Made by a program: the position numbers and the translations under genes. Source: Curtobacterium sp. VKM Ac-2865 (GTDB lineage: Bacteria > Actinomycetota > Actinomycetes > Actinomycetales > Microbacteriaceae). Taken from it: DNA of 64,000 bases. The notes under the pieces were generated by a model that was not told the DNA's origin, did not search any database, and saw only the letters and a program-made list of their open reading frames with translations. The stretch is taken from NCBI RefSeq assembly GCF_015350905.1, contig NZ_JADKRZ010000007.1, forward strand, positions 1 to 64,000, in the 5' to 3' direction. This document shows, piece after piece, positions 39,222 through 47,693 of the stretch (its first letter is position 1; every line of letters starts with the position of its first letter).

Positions 39222-39602
39222 TTGAAGAACCTCAGGACAAGAATTGTCGTCGGCATCGCGGCTTGCGCCGCTGTGGCCGCTCCACTCATCGTCAGCGCCC
39301 CGGCAAACGCGGCGCCGAGTGGCTGCGTAGCGCGGGTGTTCCAAGCGAAGTCGACAGGCGATTGTGTGAAGAACATACAAGCGATCTTGAACTACGACGA
39401 ATTCAGGAACAGTCGACCCAAGATCACGGTCGATGGCAGTTTCGGGCCAGCGACGGACTGGTCTGTACGCCAGTTTCAGGGTGACTGGTGGGTCACCTCC
39501 GATGGGATCGTCGGGTCAGGCACCTGGGGGCTGTTGTGCAGCCATCGGCAGGGCAGCATGAGCCCGGTCCAGAAGCGAGCCGGCTGCGGTTCCCTGTTCT
39601 GA
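39222..39602 (+). CDS. Small secreted peptidoglycan-binding-like protein
   Basis: A 126-residue protein with a signal peptide (basic LKNLRTRI, hydrophobic VVGIAACAAVAAPLIVSAP, cleavage after ANA). A single PG_binding_1-like module follows (CVKNIQAILNYDEF...ITVDGSFGPATDWSVRQFQ...SDGIVGSGTWGLLC) with four cysteines that could pair. The TTG start with AGGAG four bases before it is the best choice, as no ATG or GTG in frame sits before the signal peptide; upstream reading adds Arg/Cys-rich sequence and is rejected. Lower GC than core genes. Confidence 0.75.
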   Translation: MKNLRTRIVVGIAACAAVAAPLIVSAPANAAPSGCVARVFQAKSTGDCVKNIQAILNYDEFRNSRPKITVDGSFGPATDWSVRQFQGDWWVTSDGIVGSGTWGLLCSHRQGSMSPVQKRAGCGSLF

Positions 39603-39644
39603 CCCACTCATGCTGCGTGGGAGCCCTGGGGCCGGACAGCCCTG

Positions 39645-40601
39645 TCAAGCGGTCCGGGCCGTCAGGGTGACCACGACGGCCTCGGGGCGGACGGCGAAGC
39701 GCACGGGTGCGTAGATCGACGTCCCGAGGCCGGCGGAGACGTTCAGCCACGACCAGTGCGTCCGGCTCTGCCACTGGTGCAGGCCGCTGGCGTACCGGCG
39801 GGGAAGGTCGCTGTTCGTGACGAGTGCGCCGACACCGGGGACCGCGACCTGGCCGCCGTGCGTGTGCCCGGCGAAGATGACGTCGGCACCCTGCGTGACG
39901 AAGGCGTCGAGGACGCGGCGGTAGGGAGCGTGCGTGACACCGATGGAGACCGGCGCGGGGCCGTCCTCGTCCTCGGACCACGGGACGTCGCTGCGCATCT
40001 CGTCCACGTTGGTCGGCAGGACGTCGAGGCGGTCCCAGTCGCGGTGCGCGTCAGACGTGCCGAAGAGCTCGAAGCGTGAGCCGCGGACCTCGATCGCGCG
40101 GGCCTTGTCGTTGAGGTCGAGCCAGCCGAGCGACTCGAAGAACGCCGTCTGCCGCTCGACGTCGAGGTCGACCGCACGGGCCTTGGCGTGCATCGCGCTC
40201 GGGCCACCGAAGTACTTGAGCGGGTTGCGCGGGGAGGGGCCGTAGAAGTCGTTCGACCCGTAGACGAACGCGCCGGGGACGCCGCGGAAGGGCTCGAGCG
40301 CGTACTCCACCGCCGTGTTGGCGGTCTCGTGCCCGAGGTTGTCACCGGTGTTCACGATGAAGTCCGGCTCGACGAGGCTGAGGTCGCGCAGCCACTGCTG
40401 CTTGTCCGCCTGCCAGGGGGCCATGTGGATGTCCGAGAGGTGCAGGACGACCACGTCGCGCGAGCCTGGCGGCAGCACGGGGACGGTCTCCCACCGGATG
40501 CCGAACCGCCGCCGTTCGACGAGGGCACCCCAGGCCGCGGAGCCCGCACCGACGACCGCGCCGGCTGCGAGGACGCCGAGCCCGGCGCGGGCAGCCGTCA
40601 C
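39645..40601 (-). CDS. Membrane-anchored metallophosphoesterase
   Basis: A 318-residue calcineurin-like phosphoesterase. An N-terminal hydrophobic anchor (about 5-26) is followed by metal motifs HLSDIHM, NTGDNLGH, GSND and the C-terminal GHTHGGQV. The GTG start overlaps the stop of the PBP gene by four bases, so it is cotranscribed with it. This PBP-phosphoesterase pair is common in actinobacteria; the phosphoesterase is presumed to act on an envelope substrate, but this is inferred. Confidence 0.92.
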   Translation of the reverse strand: MTAARAGLGVLAAGAVVGAGSAAWGALVERRRFGIRWETVPVLPPGSRDVVVLHLSDIHMAPWQADKQQWLRDLSLVEPDFIVNTGDNLGHETANTAVEYALEPFRGVPGAFVYGSNDFYGPSPRNPLKYFGGPSAMHAKARAVDLDVERQTAFFESLGWLDLNDKARAIEVRGSRFELFGTSDAHRDWDRLDVLPTNVDEMRSDVPWSEDEDGPAPVSIGVTHAPYRRVLDAFVTQGADVIFAGHTHGGQVAVPGVGALVTNSDLPRRYASGLHQWQSRTHWSWLNVSAGLGTSIYAPVRFAVRPEAVVVTLTARTA

Positions 40602-43159
40602 TTGCAGTTCTTTCCGGGCTTGCCGTCCTTGTCACCGAACAGCTTCAGGGTGATCGGCGTCGACTTCGCGGCGTTCGCACCGGCGGCTGGGTCGATCGCT
40701 GCGACGCGGCAGAGCTGCTTGGAGTTGCCCCGTTCGAACTGGTCGGACACGGCCACGTTCCCGAAGCCCGCCGAGTTCAGCGTCGAGCGGGCCTCGTTGA
40801 CGGGGCGGTTGCCGACGTTGGGCACGGTGGCCTGGGAGCCGTCGGTCGTGAACACCGTGACGCTGGAGCCGCGCGACAGCAGCGACCCGGCCGCGGGGGA
40901 GGTGGACGACACCGTTCCGGCGGTCCCGCCGCCGGCCTGCACGCCGCCGTCGACGTACGTGAAGCCGGACGACGCCACGAGGGAGCGGGCCTCTTCGGCC
41001 GTCTTGCCCGCGAGGTTCGGCACCGGGTTGCTGTTCCCGCGGATCGCGGTCTGGCTCGGAGCCGGGAACGGCCCAGCCGGGTGGAGCTGGTTGATCGGCG
41101 CCATGGCCTGCTCCCAGACCCCGGCACGGGCACTGGCGTAGGAACCGCCCGCGCCGCTGTAGAAGTGGCGGAGGTTGATCTTGGCACCGTCGGTGTTGCC
41201 CTGCCAGTAGGCGGTGGCGACCTTCGTGCTGCCGCCCACGAGCCAGATCTGGTCGGCGTCGTCGGTGGTACCGGTCTTGGCGAAGAGCTCGGTGCCGTCC
41301 GGGGTCTGTGCGCCCACCGCTGTGCCGTACTTGATGGTGCCCTTGAGGGCGAACGCGGCGGTCGCGGCGACGCTCGGGTCGAGGACCTGCTTGCACTCCT
41401 TGGGCTGGCCGCCGAGGCTCTTGCCCTGCGCGTTCGTGATGTTGTCGATGGCGATCGGCTTGCAGTAGGTACCGCCGTTCGAGATCGTCGCGTACGCGGA
41501 GGCCATCGTCAGCGGGGCGATGTTGTTCGTCCCGAGGATCGACGACGGGTAGGAGTTCAGCTCCGTCTTCTCGTCAGCAGAGTGGACGCCGAGGTCCTCT
41601 GCGGTCTGCTTGATGTCGCAGAGGTCGAGTTTGGATGCCATCGACGCGAACGCGGCGTTCACGGACAGCGCGGTGGCGCGGGCGACGGTGTAGTTGCCTG
41701 CTTCACCCGCCGAGTCGTTCTTCGGCCCGTAGGTGGTGTAGTCCGGCGCCCCGCAGTGCGTCCAGGTGTTGATGTTGTGCGGCGTGCCGTTCACGGTCTC
41801 GTTGAGCCCGTGGCCGTCCTTCAGCCAGTCGAGCAGCGTGAACACCTTGTACGTCGACCCGGTCTGGAACCCGATCGACCCGCCGTACTCCTTGTCCACG
41901 CTGTAGTTGATCGACGTCGCCGTTGGCGGGGACTGGATGGACTGGTCGTAGTCCTTGTTCTGCGCCATCGTCAGGATGCGCCCGGACGAGGCCTCGACCG
42001 AGTCGAACGCGGCGCCGAGCTTGAAGCGGCTCTCCGTGTTCGGGTCGTACTTGTTCAGCAGGTCCTTCTGCTGCCCGTTCAGGTTGATGTCCAGCGTGGT
42101 CTGGATCGTGTAGCCGCCGTTGCGCCATGCGGTGGCGCGGTCCTTCTCGGAGCCACCGAGCTGCGACATCTGCTTGACGACCTTGACGGCGTAGTCGCAG
42201 AAGAACTGCGCGCCGTTGCCCGCGGCCGCCTGGCAGCCCTGGGTCGGCTCGGTCAGGTGCACGTAGTCAGCGGGCTTCGAGGCGATGGCAGCGTCGAACT
42301 GCTCCTGCGTCAGGTGCTTCTGCGCGAACATCGACTTCAGGATGACGTTGCGGCGCCCGACGTTGGCCTCGTAGTTCTTCGGGGTCGACAGGTTGCGCTG
42401 GTTCGGCGACTGCACGATCGCCAGGATCGAGGCGGCTTCCTGCGGCGTGAGGTCCGTGGCGTTCTTGTTGAAGTAGTGCTGCGCCGCGGCCTGCACGCCG
42501 TACGTCTGGTCACCGAAGTAGGCGATGTTGAGGTACGCGGTGAGGATCTGCTCGTGCGAGTACTTCTTCGCCAGGCCGATCGCGAGCTTCATCTCCTCGA
42601 GCTTGCGGGAGATCGACTGCTCGACGGCGGCGTTGTATGCCTTCTCGCGTTCCTTCTGCGTGGGGAGCTCGAGGGCTTCCTGCATCTTGATGTTGCGGAC
42701 GAGCTGCATCGTCAGCGTCGACCCACCGCCCGACTCGCCGAGGCCGCCGGCGACACTGCCGACACCAGCGCGGACGAGCGACGTCATGTCGACGCCGCCG
42801 TGGTCGTAGAAGCGCTTGTCCTCGCCGTCGACGGCGGCGTTCTTCAGCTGGTCGCTGATCTCGTCGAACTTCAGCTCCTCGCGGTTCTGGTCGTAGACCG
42901 AGGCGAGGTGGACCGGCTTGCCGTTCGCGTAGGCGTAGATCTCGTTGCGCTGCGGGAGCTCACCGATCTCGATGTACTCGGGCAGTGACTCGAACACACC
43001 GATCGTCGACGTCGTCGTGACGCCGGCGACCGCGATGGCCGGCGTGACCCCGATGGTGACCAGGAGGCCGGCGAGCACGCTGAAGCCGGTGAAACCGATG
43101 AAGGCGCCGACTGCAGAGACGGGCTTGGTCCGCGATGCAGACGTCTTCTGGGCAGACAT
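40598..43159 (-). CDS. ponA: Bifunctional class A penicillin-binding protein with PASTA domains
   Basis: An 853-residue PBP1-type peptidoglycan glycosyltransferase/transpeptidase. N-terminal TM (about 20-45); GT51 domain with EDKRFYDHGGVD and the ATALSVN-type region later; transpeptidase motifs STYK, SVN and KTGT; two C-terminal PASTA repeats (about 705-845) probably sensing muropeptides. ATG at 43159 is preferred over the upstream one at 43201: TAGGCT ends 7 bases before it (leaderless pattern) and the extra residues are not family-like. Divergent from the DUF4177 gene. Confidence 0.94.
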   Translation of the reverse strand: MSAQKTSASRTKPVSAVGAFIGFTGFSVLAGLLVTIGVTPAIAVAGVTTTSTIGVFESLPEYIEIGELPQRNEIYAYANGKPVHLASVYDQNREELKFDEISDQLKNAAVDGEDKRFYDHGGVDMTSLVRAGVGSVAGGLGESGGGSTLTMQLVRNIKMQEALELPTQKEREKAYNAAVEQSISRKLEEMKLAIGLAKKYSHEQILTAYLNIAYFGDQTYGVQAAAQHYFNKNATDLTPQEAASILAIVQSPNQRNLSTPKNYEANVGRRNVILKSMFAQKHLTQEQFDAAIASKPADYVHLTEPTQGCQAAAGNGAQFFCDYAVKVVKQMSQLGGSEKDRATAWRNGGYTIQTTLDINLNGQQKDLLNKYDPNTESRFKLGAAFDSVEASSGRILTMAQNKDYDQSIQSPPTATSINYSVDKEYGGSIGFQTGSTYKVFTLLDWLKDGHGLNETVNGTPHNINTWTHCGAPDYTTYGPKNDSAGEAGNYTVARATALSVNAAFASMASKLDLCDIKQTAEDLGVHSADEKTELNSYPSSILGTNNIAPLTMASAYATISNGGTYCKPIAIDNITNAQGKSLGGQPKECKQVLDPSVAATAAFALKGTIKYGTAVGAQTPDGTELFAKTGTTDDADQIWLVGGSTKVATAYWQGNTDGAKINLRHFYSGAGGSYASARAGVWEQAMAPINQLHPAGPFPAPSQTAIRGNSNPVPNLAGKTAEEARSLVASSGFTYVDGGVQAGGGTAGTVSSTSPAAGSLLSRGSSVTVFTTDGSQATVPNVGNRPVNEARSTLNSAGFGNVAVSDQFERGNSKQLCRVAAIDPAAGANAAKSTPITLKLFGDKDGKPGKNCK

Positions 43160-43209
43160 AGGATGCAGCCTAAACGACACCCACGACTGAAAGGCTGGCA
43201 AGGAACCGC

Positions 43210-43368
43210 ATGACTCGCTGGGAGTACTTCACCACGCCCTTGATGATCCACAACACCACCGCCATCCTCAACAACTACGGCGACGAGGGCTGGGAGCTGG
43301 TCCAGATCGTCACCGGTCCCGAGGGCGGGCTCGTCGCCTACCTGAAGCGTCCGAAGGCCCAGGCGTGA
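43210..43368 (+). CDS. DUF4177-like small protein
   Basis: A 52-residue protein (MTRWEYFTTPLMIHN...LNNYGDEGWELVQIV...LVAYLKRPKAQA). The EYF...LN-YG-EGWELV pattern is that of DUF4177. AAGGAA lies before the ATG. Its stop overlaps the RidA start by four bases, and the same pair next to PBP is a familiar actinobacterial arrangement. Function unknown. Confidence 0.88.
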   Translation: MTRWEYFTTPLMIHNTTAILNNYGDEGWELVQIVTGPEGGLVAYLKRPKAQA

Positions 43369-43826
43369 GCGTCTCCGACCGGCTCGCGGAGCTCGGCCTG
43401 ACGATCCCCGCGGTCGCCGCACCCGTCGCCGCCTACGTGCCCGCGGTCGTCACGGGACGGTACGTGTACACGGCGGGGCAGCTGCCGTTCGTCGACGGAG
43501 CACTCCCCGTCACCGGCAAGGTCGGCTCGGATGTCGACGCCGCGACCGCGACGGCGCAGGCCCGCCAGGCCGCCCTGAACGGGCTCGCCGCCGTGCAGAG
43601 CGTCGCCGGGTCGCTCGACCGGGTCGCCCGCGTGGTCAAGCTCACGGTCTTCGTGGCGTCGGACCCGTCGTTCACCGGGCAGCCGGGTGTCGCCAACGGT
43701 GCGTCGCAGCTGGTCGGCGACGTCTTCGGCGAGGCGGGCGTCCACGCTCGCAGCGCCGTCGGCGTCGCGGTGCTCCCGCTCGACGCCCCCGTCGAGGTCG
43801 AGCTGGTCGTCGAGCTGACGGACTGA
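43365..43826 (+). CDS. RidA (YjgF/UK114) family protein
   Basis: A 153-residue enamine/imine deaminase-like protein of the larger RidA subgroup: YVYTAGQLPFVDGALPVTGKVG, RQAALNGLAAVQSVAGSLDRVARVVKLTVFV. Members trimerise and hydrolyse reactive 2-aminoacrylate-type imines; whether the key arginine near the C-terminus is retained is not obvious here, so the exact activity is open. Translationally coupled to the DUF4177 gene. Confidence 0.88.
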   Translation: MSVSDRLAELGLTIPAVAAPVAAYVPAVVTGRYVYTAGQLPFVDGALPVTGKVGSDVDAATATAQARQAALNGLAAVQSVAGSLDRVARVVKLTVFVASDPSFTGQPGVANGASQLVGDVFGEAGVHARSAVGVAVLPLDAPVEVELVVELTD

Positions 43827-43855
43827 ACCACCGTCGGACGCGACGCGTCCGCACA

Positions 43856-43902
43856 CGCAGGAAGAGCCTCCAGTCCGGTCGGGACGGGAGGCTCTTCCTG
43901 CG
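43856..43902. terminator. Bidirectional terminator between ridA-like gene and acs
   Basis: Fifteen-base perfect arms (CGCAGGAAGAGCCTC and GAGGCTCTTCCTGCG) with a 17-base loop, between convergent genes. It carries the GGGAGGC core seen in the other terminators. Confidence 0.85.
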
Positions 43903-43911
43903 TTCCGTGGT

Positions 43912-45903
43912 CTACATCAGGTCCGCGATGGTCGCCATGATCGTCGGGTCGGCCAGGGTGGTCGTGTCGCCGATGCGGCGGCCCTCGGCCGCGTCGCGGA
44001 GCAGCCGGCGCATGATCTTGCCCGAGCGGGTCTTCGGCAGCTCCGGCACGACGACCACCTGGCGGGGCTTGGCGATCGCGCCGATCCTGGTCCCGACCCA
44101 GGCGCGCAGCTCGGCGGCGACCGCCTCGCGGTCGGCGCCCTCGGCTGCCTCGGTCGTCAGGATCACGAAGGCCACGATGGCCTGACCCGTCGTCTCGTCG
44201 GCGGCCCCGACGACGGCGGCCTCGGCGACGCCCTCGTGGCCGACGAGCGCCGACTCGATCTCAGCGGTGGAGAGCCGGTGCCCCGAGACGTTCATGACGT
44301 CGTCGACGCGTCCCTGCACCCAGATGTCGCCCTGGCCGTCGAGCCGAGCGCCGTCGCCGGCGAAGTAGCGGCCGGGGAAGCGGTCCCAGTACGTCTCGAC
44401 GAAGCGGTCCGGGTCGTTCCAGATCCCGCGCGCCATCGACGGCCACGGTTCGGTGATGGTGAGGTAGCCGCTCTCGCCCGGGTCGGCGCGGTGGCCGTCC
44501 TCGTCGACGATCTCGGCGACGATGCCCGGCAGCGGTGTCTGGGCCGCGCCCGGCTTCAGCTTGGTGACGCCGGGGAGCGCGGAGATCATGATCGCGCCGG
44601 TCTCGGTCTGCCACCACGTGTCGACGATCGGGGTGCGGTCGTGGCCGATGACCTGTCGGTACCAGTGCCAGGCCTCGGGGTTGATCGGTTCGCCGACGCT
44701 GCCGAGCAGGCGCAGCGACGACAGGTCGTGCGCGTCGGGGACCTGGCGGCCGGCTTTCATGGCCGCGCGGACCGCGGTCGGGGCCGTGTAGAGGACCGTC
44801 ACCCCGTACTGGTCGACGAGGTCCCACCAGCGGCCGGGCTTCGGCTCGTCCGGGGTGCCCTCGTAGAGGACCTGGGTCACGCCGTTCGCGAGGGGCCCGT
44901 ACACGACGTAAGTGTGTCCGGTGATCCAGCCGATGTCGGCGGTGCACCAGTAGACGTCCTTCTCCGGGTGCATGTCGAACACGTTCTTCTGCGTGTAGGC
45001 GGCCTGGGTGAGGTACCCGCCCGACGTGTGCACGATGCCCTTCGGCTTGCCGGTCGTGCCCGAGGTGTACAGGATGAAGAGGGGGTTCTCGGCGGGGAAG
45101 GCCTGCGGCTCGTGGTGCTCGTCCGCCTTCGCGAGCTCGTCGTGCCACCACCGGTCGCGGTCGTCGTGCCAGTCGATCGCGTTCTCGCCGCGTCGCACGA
45201 CCAGGACGTGCTCGACGCTGTCCGTGCCCTCGCCCTGCAGGGCCTCGTCCACCGCTGGCTTCAGGGCCGCGACGGCACCGCGACGCCAGCCGCCGTCCGC
45301 CGTGACCACGAGCTTCGCGCCGGCGTCCTCGATGCGGGCGCGGAGGCTCTCCGCGCTGAAGCCGCCGAAGACCACCGAGTGCACGGCGCCGATGCGGGCG
45401 ACCGCGAGCATCGTGACGACGGCCTCCGGGATGAGCGGCAGGTACACGACGACGCGGTCGCCCTGGCCGACGCCGAGGTCGGTGAGCATGTTCGCCGCAC
45501 GCTGCACGTCCGCGGTCAGCTCGGCGTACGTGATGCGACGGGTGTCGCCGCGCGCGCCCTCGAAGTGGATCGCGACCCGGTCGCCGTTGCCGGCGCGGAC
45601 GTGCCGGTCCAGGCAGTTCTCCGCGACGTTGAGCGTGCCGTCGTCGAACCACGTCGCGAACGGCGCGCCCGACCAGTCCAGCGTCCGCGTGAACGGGGTG
45701 CGCCAGTCGAGGAGCTCGCGGGACTGGTCCGCCCAGAACTGTTCGCGGTCCGTGCCGGCGGCGGTGTGCAGGTCCTCACGCGCGACAGCGTCGGCGATGA
45801 ACTCGGGCGTCGGTGGGAACGTGGGGGAGTCGTCGTGGCGGGCGTCGTCGCCGTCGTGGCGAGCGTCGTCGCCGCGGGGGTCGACCTGGGTCGGAGTGGA
45901 CAT
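43912..45903 (-). CDS. acs: Acetyl-CoA synthetase
   Basis: A 663-residue AMP-forming acetate-CoA ligase. N-terminal ACAS_N segment (FWADQSRELLDWRTPF), AMP-binding P-loop-like YTSGTTGKPKG, WWQTETG and the C-terminal KTRSGKIMRR in which K629 is the conserved acetylation-controlled lysine. High-affinity acetate assimilation, complementing the reversible Pta-AckA route at 5.7-9.1 kb. AAAGGAC precedes the ATG. Single gene. Residues 10-25 are an unusual Asp/His/Arg-rich duplication (DDARHDGDDARHDD). Confidence 0.96.
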   Translation of the reverse strand: MSTPTQVDPRGDDARHDGDDARHDDSPTFPPTPEFIADAVAREDLHTAAGTDREQFWADQSRELLDWRTPFTRTLDWSGAPFATWFDDGTLNVAENCLDRHVRAGNGDRVAIHFEGARGDTRRITYAELTADVQRAANMLTDLGVGQGDRVVVYLPLIPEAVVTMLAVARIGAVHSVVFGGFSAESLRARIEDAGAKLVVTADGGWRRGAVAALKPAVDEALQGEGTDSVEHVLVVRRGENAIDWHDDRDRWWHDELAKADEHHEPQAFPAENPLFILYTSGTTGKPKGIVHTSGGYLTQAAYTQKNVFDMHPEKDVYWCTADIGWITGHTYVVYGPLANGVTQVLYEGTPDEPKPGRWWDLVDQYGVTVLYTAPTAVRAAMKAGRQVPDAHDLSSLRLLGSVGEPINPEAWHWYRQVIGHDRTPIVDTWWQTETGAIMISALPGVTKLKPGAAQTPLPGIVAEIVDEDGHRADPGESGYLTITEPWPSMARGIWNDPDRFVETYWDRFPGRYFAGDGARLDGQGDIWVQGRVDDVMNVSGHRLSTAEIESALVGHEGVAEAAVVGAADETTGQAIVAFVILTTEAAEGADREAVAAELRAWVGTRIGAIAKPRQVVVVPELPKTRSGKIMRRLLRDAAEGRRIGDTTTLADPTIMATIADLM

Positions 45904-46204
45904 CGATGTCCTTTCGCGTCGGTGCGTCCGGTGTGCACACGGAGACTACCGCTCGGCCGGAGGGGTGGGTGCGTCCTGCAACGGGCGTTCTGCAGCGTGC
46001 CGTCGCGTGGCGTCCGGCGTTGCCGCCGGTGTTCGTCGGGCGGTCCTGCCGGTGGTCGTCCCGCGGTCCTGCCAGGGCGCGTCCCGCGATCTGCCGGGGC
46101 TCGTCCGGTGGTCCTCCGCCCCGCCTGACGGCGTTCGGCGTACGCCGTCGGCGGACACGCCCCGGAAGCGCGACACGGATTGCCCGAGTTGGCCCGTCGT
46201 GGGG
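45904..46204. other. Gene-free stretch upstream of acs and 6C RNA
   Basis: About 300 bases with degenerate GGTCCTGCC-type repeats and a GACGGCG...CGCCGTC inverted repeat near 46125-46150. It should hold the acs promoter, which I could not place with confidence, and the -35 (TTGCCC) and -10 (TACAGT, 46205-46210) of the small RNA gene. Confidence 0.4.
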
Positions 46205-46216
46205 TACAGTGGTGCT

Positions 46217-46313
46217 TGCCGGACTCGTTTCCGGCGGCATCGGATCGGATTCCCCCCAATCCTCCGGTGTCCTGGCGGCACCTGTTCCCCCCAACCGGTG
46301 CCGCCTCTTCTTT
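46217..46313 (+). ncRNA. 6C small RNA
   Basis: Two hairpins each present six or more cytosines in the loop: GGATT-CCCCCC-AATCC (46247-46262) and GGCGGCACC...CCCCCC...GGTGCCGCC (46274-46305). The second is followed by TCTTCTTTTT, a proper intrinsic terminator. An upstream GCCGG/CCGGC stem and a TACAGT -10 about 7 bases before the inferred start complete the gene. This is the defining fold of the actinobacterial 6C RNA, thought to pair through its C-loops with mRNAs. Boundaries are approximate. Confidence 0.87.
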
Positions 46314-46573
46314 TTCCCGGACGCGTTGCGCGCCATCCGGTGTCCGTTGTGGCCGATCGGGTCTGGCCGATCCGCGCGTTGGTGCGGAACGGTGGACAGA
46401 CCGGTACATGTCGACGCATGGACCACCACTGACCGACCGGTGGTACATCGGCGTGGCAGTGCAGCAGGCGGCAGGGGGTCGCTGCCGTCACCGCATCCCC
46501 GCGCGACCCGGCATCTCCGGGGACCGCCCGGGGTACGTGGGGACCAAACAGGGTACAAAACGTCACACTGATA

Positions 46574-46592
46574 GGAGGACCACAGGTCCTCC
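46574..46592. promoter_or_regulatory. Inverted repeat upstream of the Tad operon
   Basis: GGAGGACC-ACA-GGTCCTCC, perfect 8-bp arms, about 45-60 bases before the inferred tad start point. The position suits an activator or repressor site. The stretch 46314-46573 shows only a GGCCGATC direct repeat (around 46350-46370) and no gene. Confidence 0.45.
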
Positions 46593-46646
46593 ACAGACGG
46601 CTGCCTGGTCCGGTACGACCACTCGACCGCTGCCTAGCGTGCCGCC

Positions 46647-47693
46647 ATGCACCGCCACCGCGCCGACGGCCCGCCGTTCCTGCCAGGGTCGTCCCTGCCC
46701 GTCCGGCTCCGCAGCGGCACCGACACGCTGGAGTTCGAGGAACTCGCACCGTTCGTGCTCGACGACACCGTGACCGACGTCCTCGTGCAGGGCGGCGTCT
46801 CGGTGTGGGTCGACCGCGGCAACGGTCTCGTCGACACCGGCCTGCGGCTCGGCGAGACGCGGACCAGGGAGCTGGCGACCCGGCTCGTCGCGCTCGGCGG
46901 CCGTCACGTCGACGAGTCCACCCCGATCGCGGACGTCCGGCACGGCGAGGGGGTCCGCGTGCACGTGGTCCTGGCGCCCGTCGCGGTGCGTGGCACCGTC
47001 CTGTCCATCCGGCTCCCGCGCGGAGCACGACCGACCATCGCCTCCCTCGCGCGGGGCGGGGTGTTCGACCGGGTGTCGCGACGGTTCGTCGAGGACGCGG
47101 TCGAGCAGCGGCGGAACGTCCTGGTCTCCGGCGCCACCGGCAGCGGGAAGACCACGCTGCTCGCCGCGATGCTCGGGCTCGTCCCGCACGACGAACGCAT
47201 CGTCATGGTCGAGGACGTCGCCGAGCTCCGCGTCGACCACCCGCACGTCGTGGGGCTCGAGGCCCGGCAGGCGAACGCCGAGGGTGCCGGAGCACTCGGA
47301 CTCGACCGGCTCGTCCGGGAAGCCCTGCGCATGCGACCGGACCGGATCGTCGTCGGCGAGTGTCGTGGCGCAGAGGTGCGGGAGCTCATGTCGGCGCTCA
47401 ACACCGGTCACGACGGCGGGGCCGGCACCGTGCACGCGAACGGGATCGACGACGTGCCCGCGCGGCTCGAGGCCCTCGGCGCGCTGGCGGGCCTGGACCC
47501 GGCTTCCCTGGCCCGGCAGGCCGTGAGCGCCTTCGACCTCGTGCTGCACGTGGAGCGTGCGCGGGGCACCCGCCGGTTGGCGGCAGTCGGGAGGCTCGGG
47601 GTCGACTCCGCCGGCCGGCTGGCGGTCACGCCGACGGCCGGCACGGAGACGCGTGTCCGTCGACGCCCGAGCCCGCACGCCGGACATCCGTGA
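46647..47693 (+). CDS. tadA: TadA/CpaF-type secretion ATPase
   Basis: A 348-residue hexameric ATPase energising Flp/Tad pilus assembly. Walker A GATGSGKT (162-169), Asp box VMVEDVAELRVDHPHVV, Walker B region PDRIVVGECRGAEVRELMSALNTGHDGGAGTVHAN with the VirB11/PilB-type His and Glu. TAGCGT (46635-46640) ends 6 bases before the ATG, a leaderless promoter. Shorter N-terminus than Proteobacterial CpaF, like other actinobacterial copies. Its stop overlaps the platform gene. Confidence 0.93.
   Translation: MHRHRADGPPFLPGSSLPVRLRSGTDTLEFEELAPFVLDDTVTDVLVQGGVSVWVDRGNGLVDTGLRLGETRTRELATRLVALGGRHVDESTPIADVRHGEGVRVHVVLAPVAVRGTVLSIRLPRGARPTIASLARGGVFDRVSRRFVEDAVEQRRNVLVSGATGSGKTTLLAAMLGLVPHDERIVMVEDVAELRVDHPHVVGLEARQANAEGAGALGLDRLVREALRMRPDRIVVGECRGAEVRELMSALNTGHDGGAGTVHANGIDDVPARLEALGALAGLDPASLARQAVSAFDLVLHVERARGTRRLAAVGRLGVDSAGRLAVTPTAGTETRVRRRPSPHAGHP

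Noticed and set aside
44236..46128. 630-residue plus-strand frame opposite acs
   Set aside because: Antisense to acetyl-CoA synthetase; Arg/Val-rich without domains.
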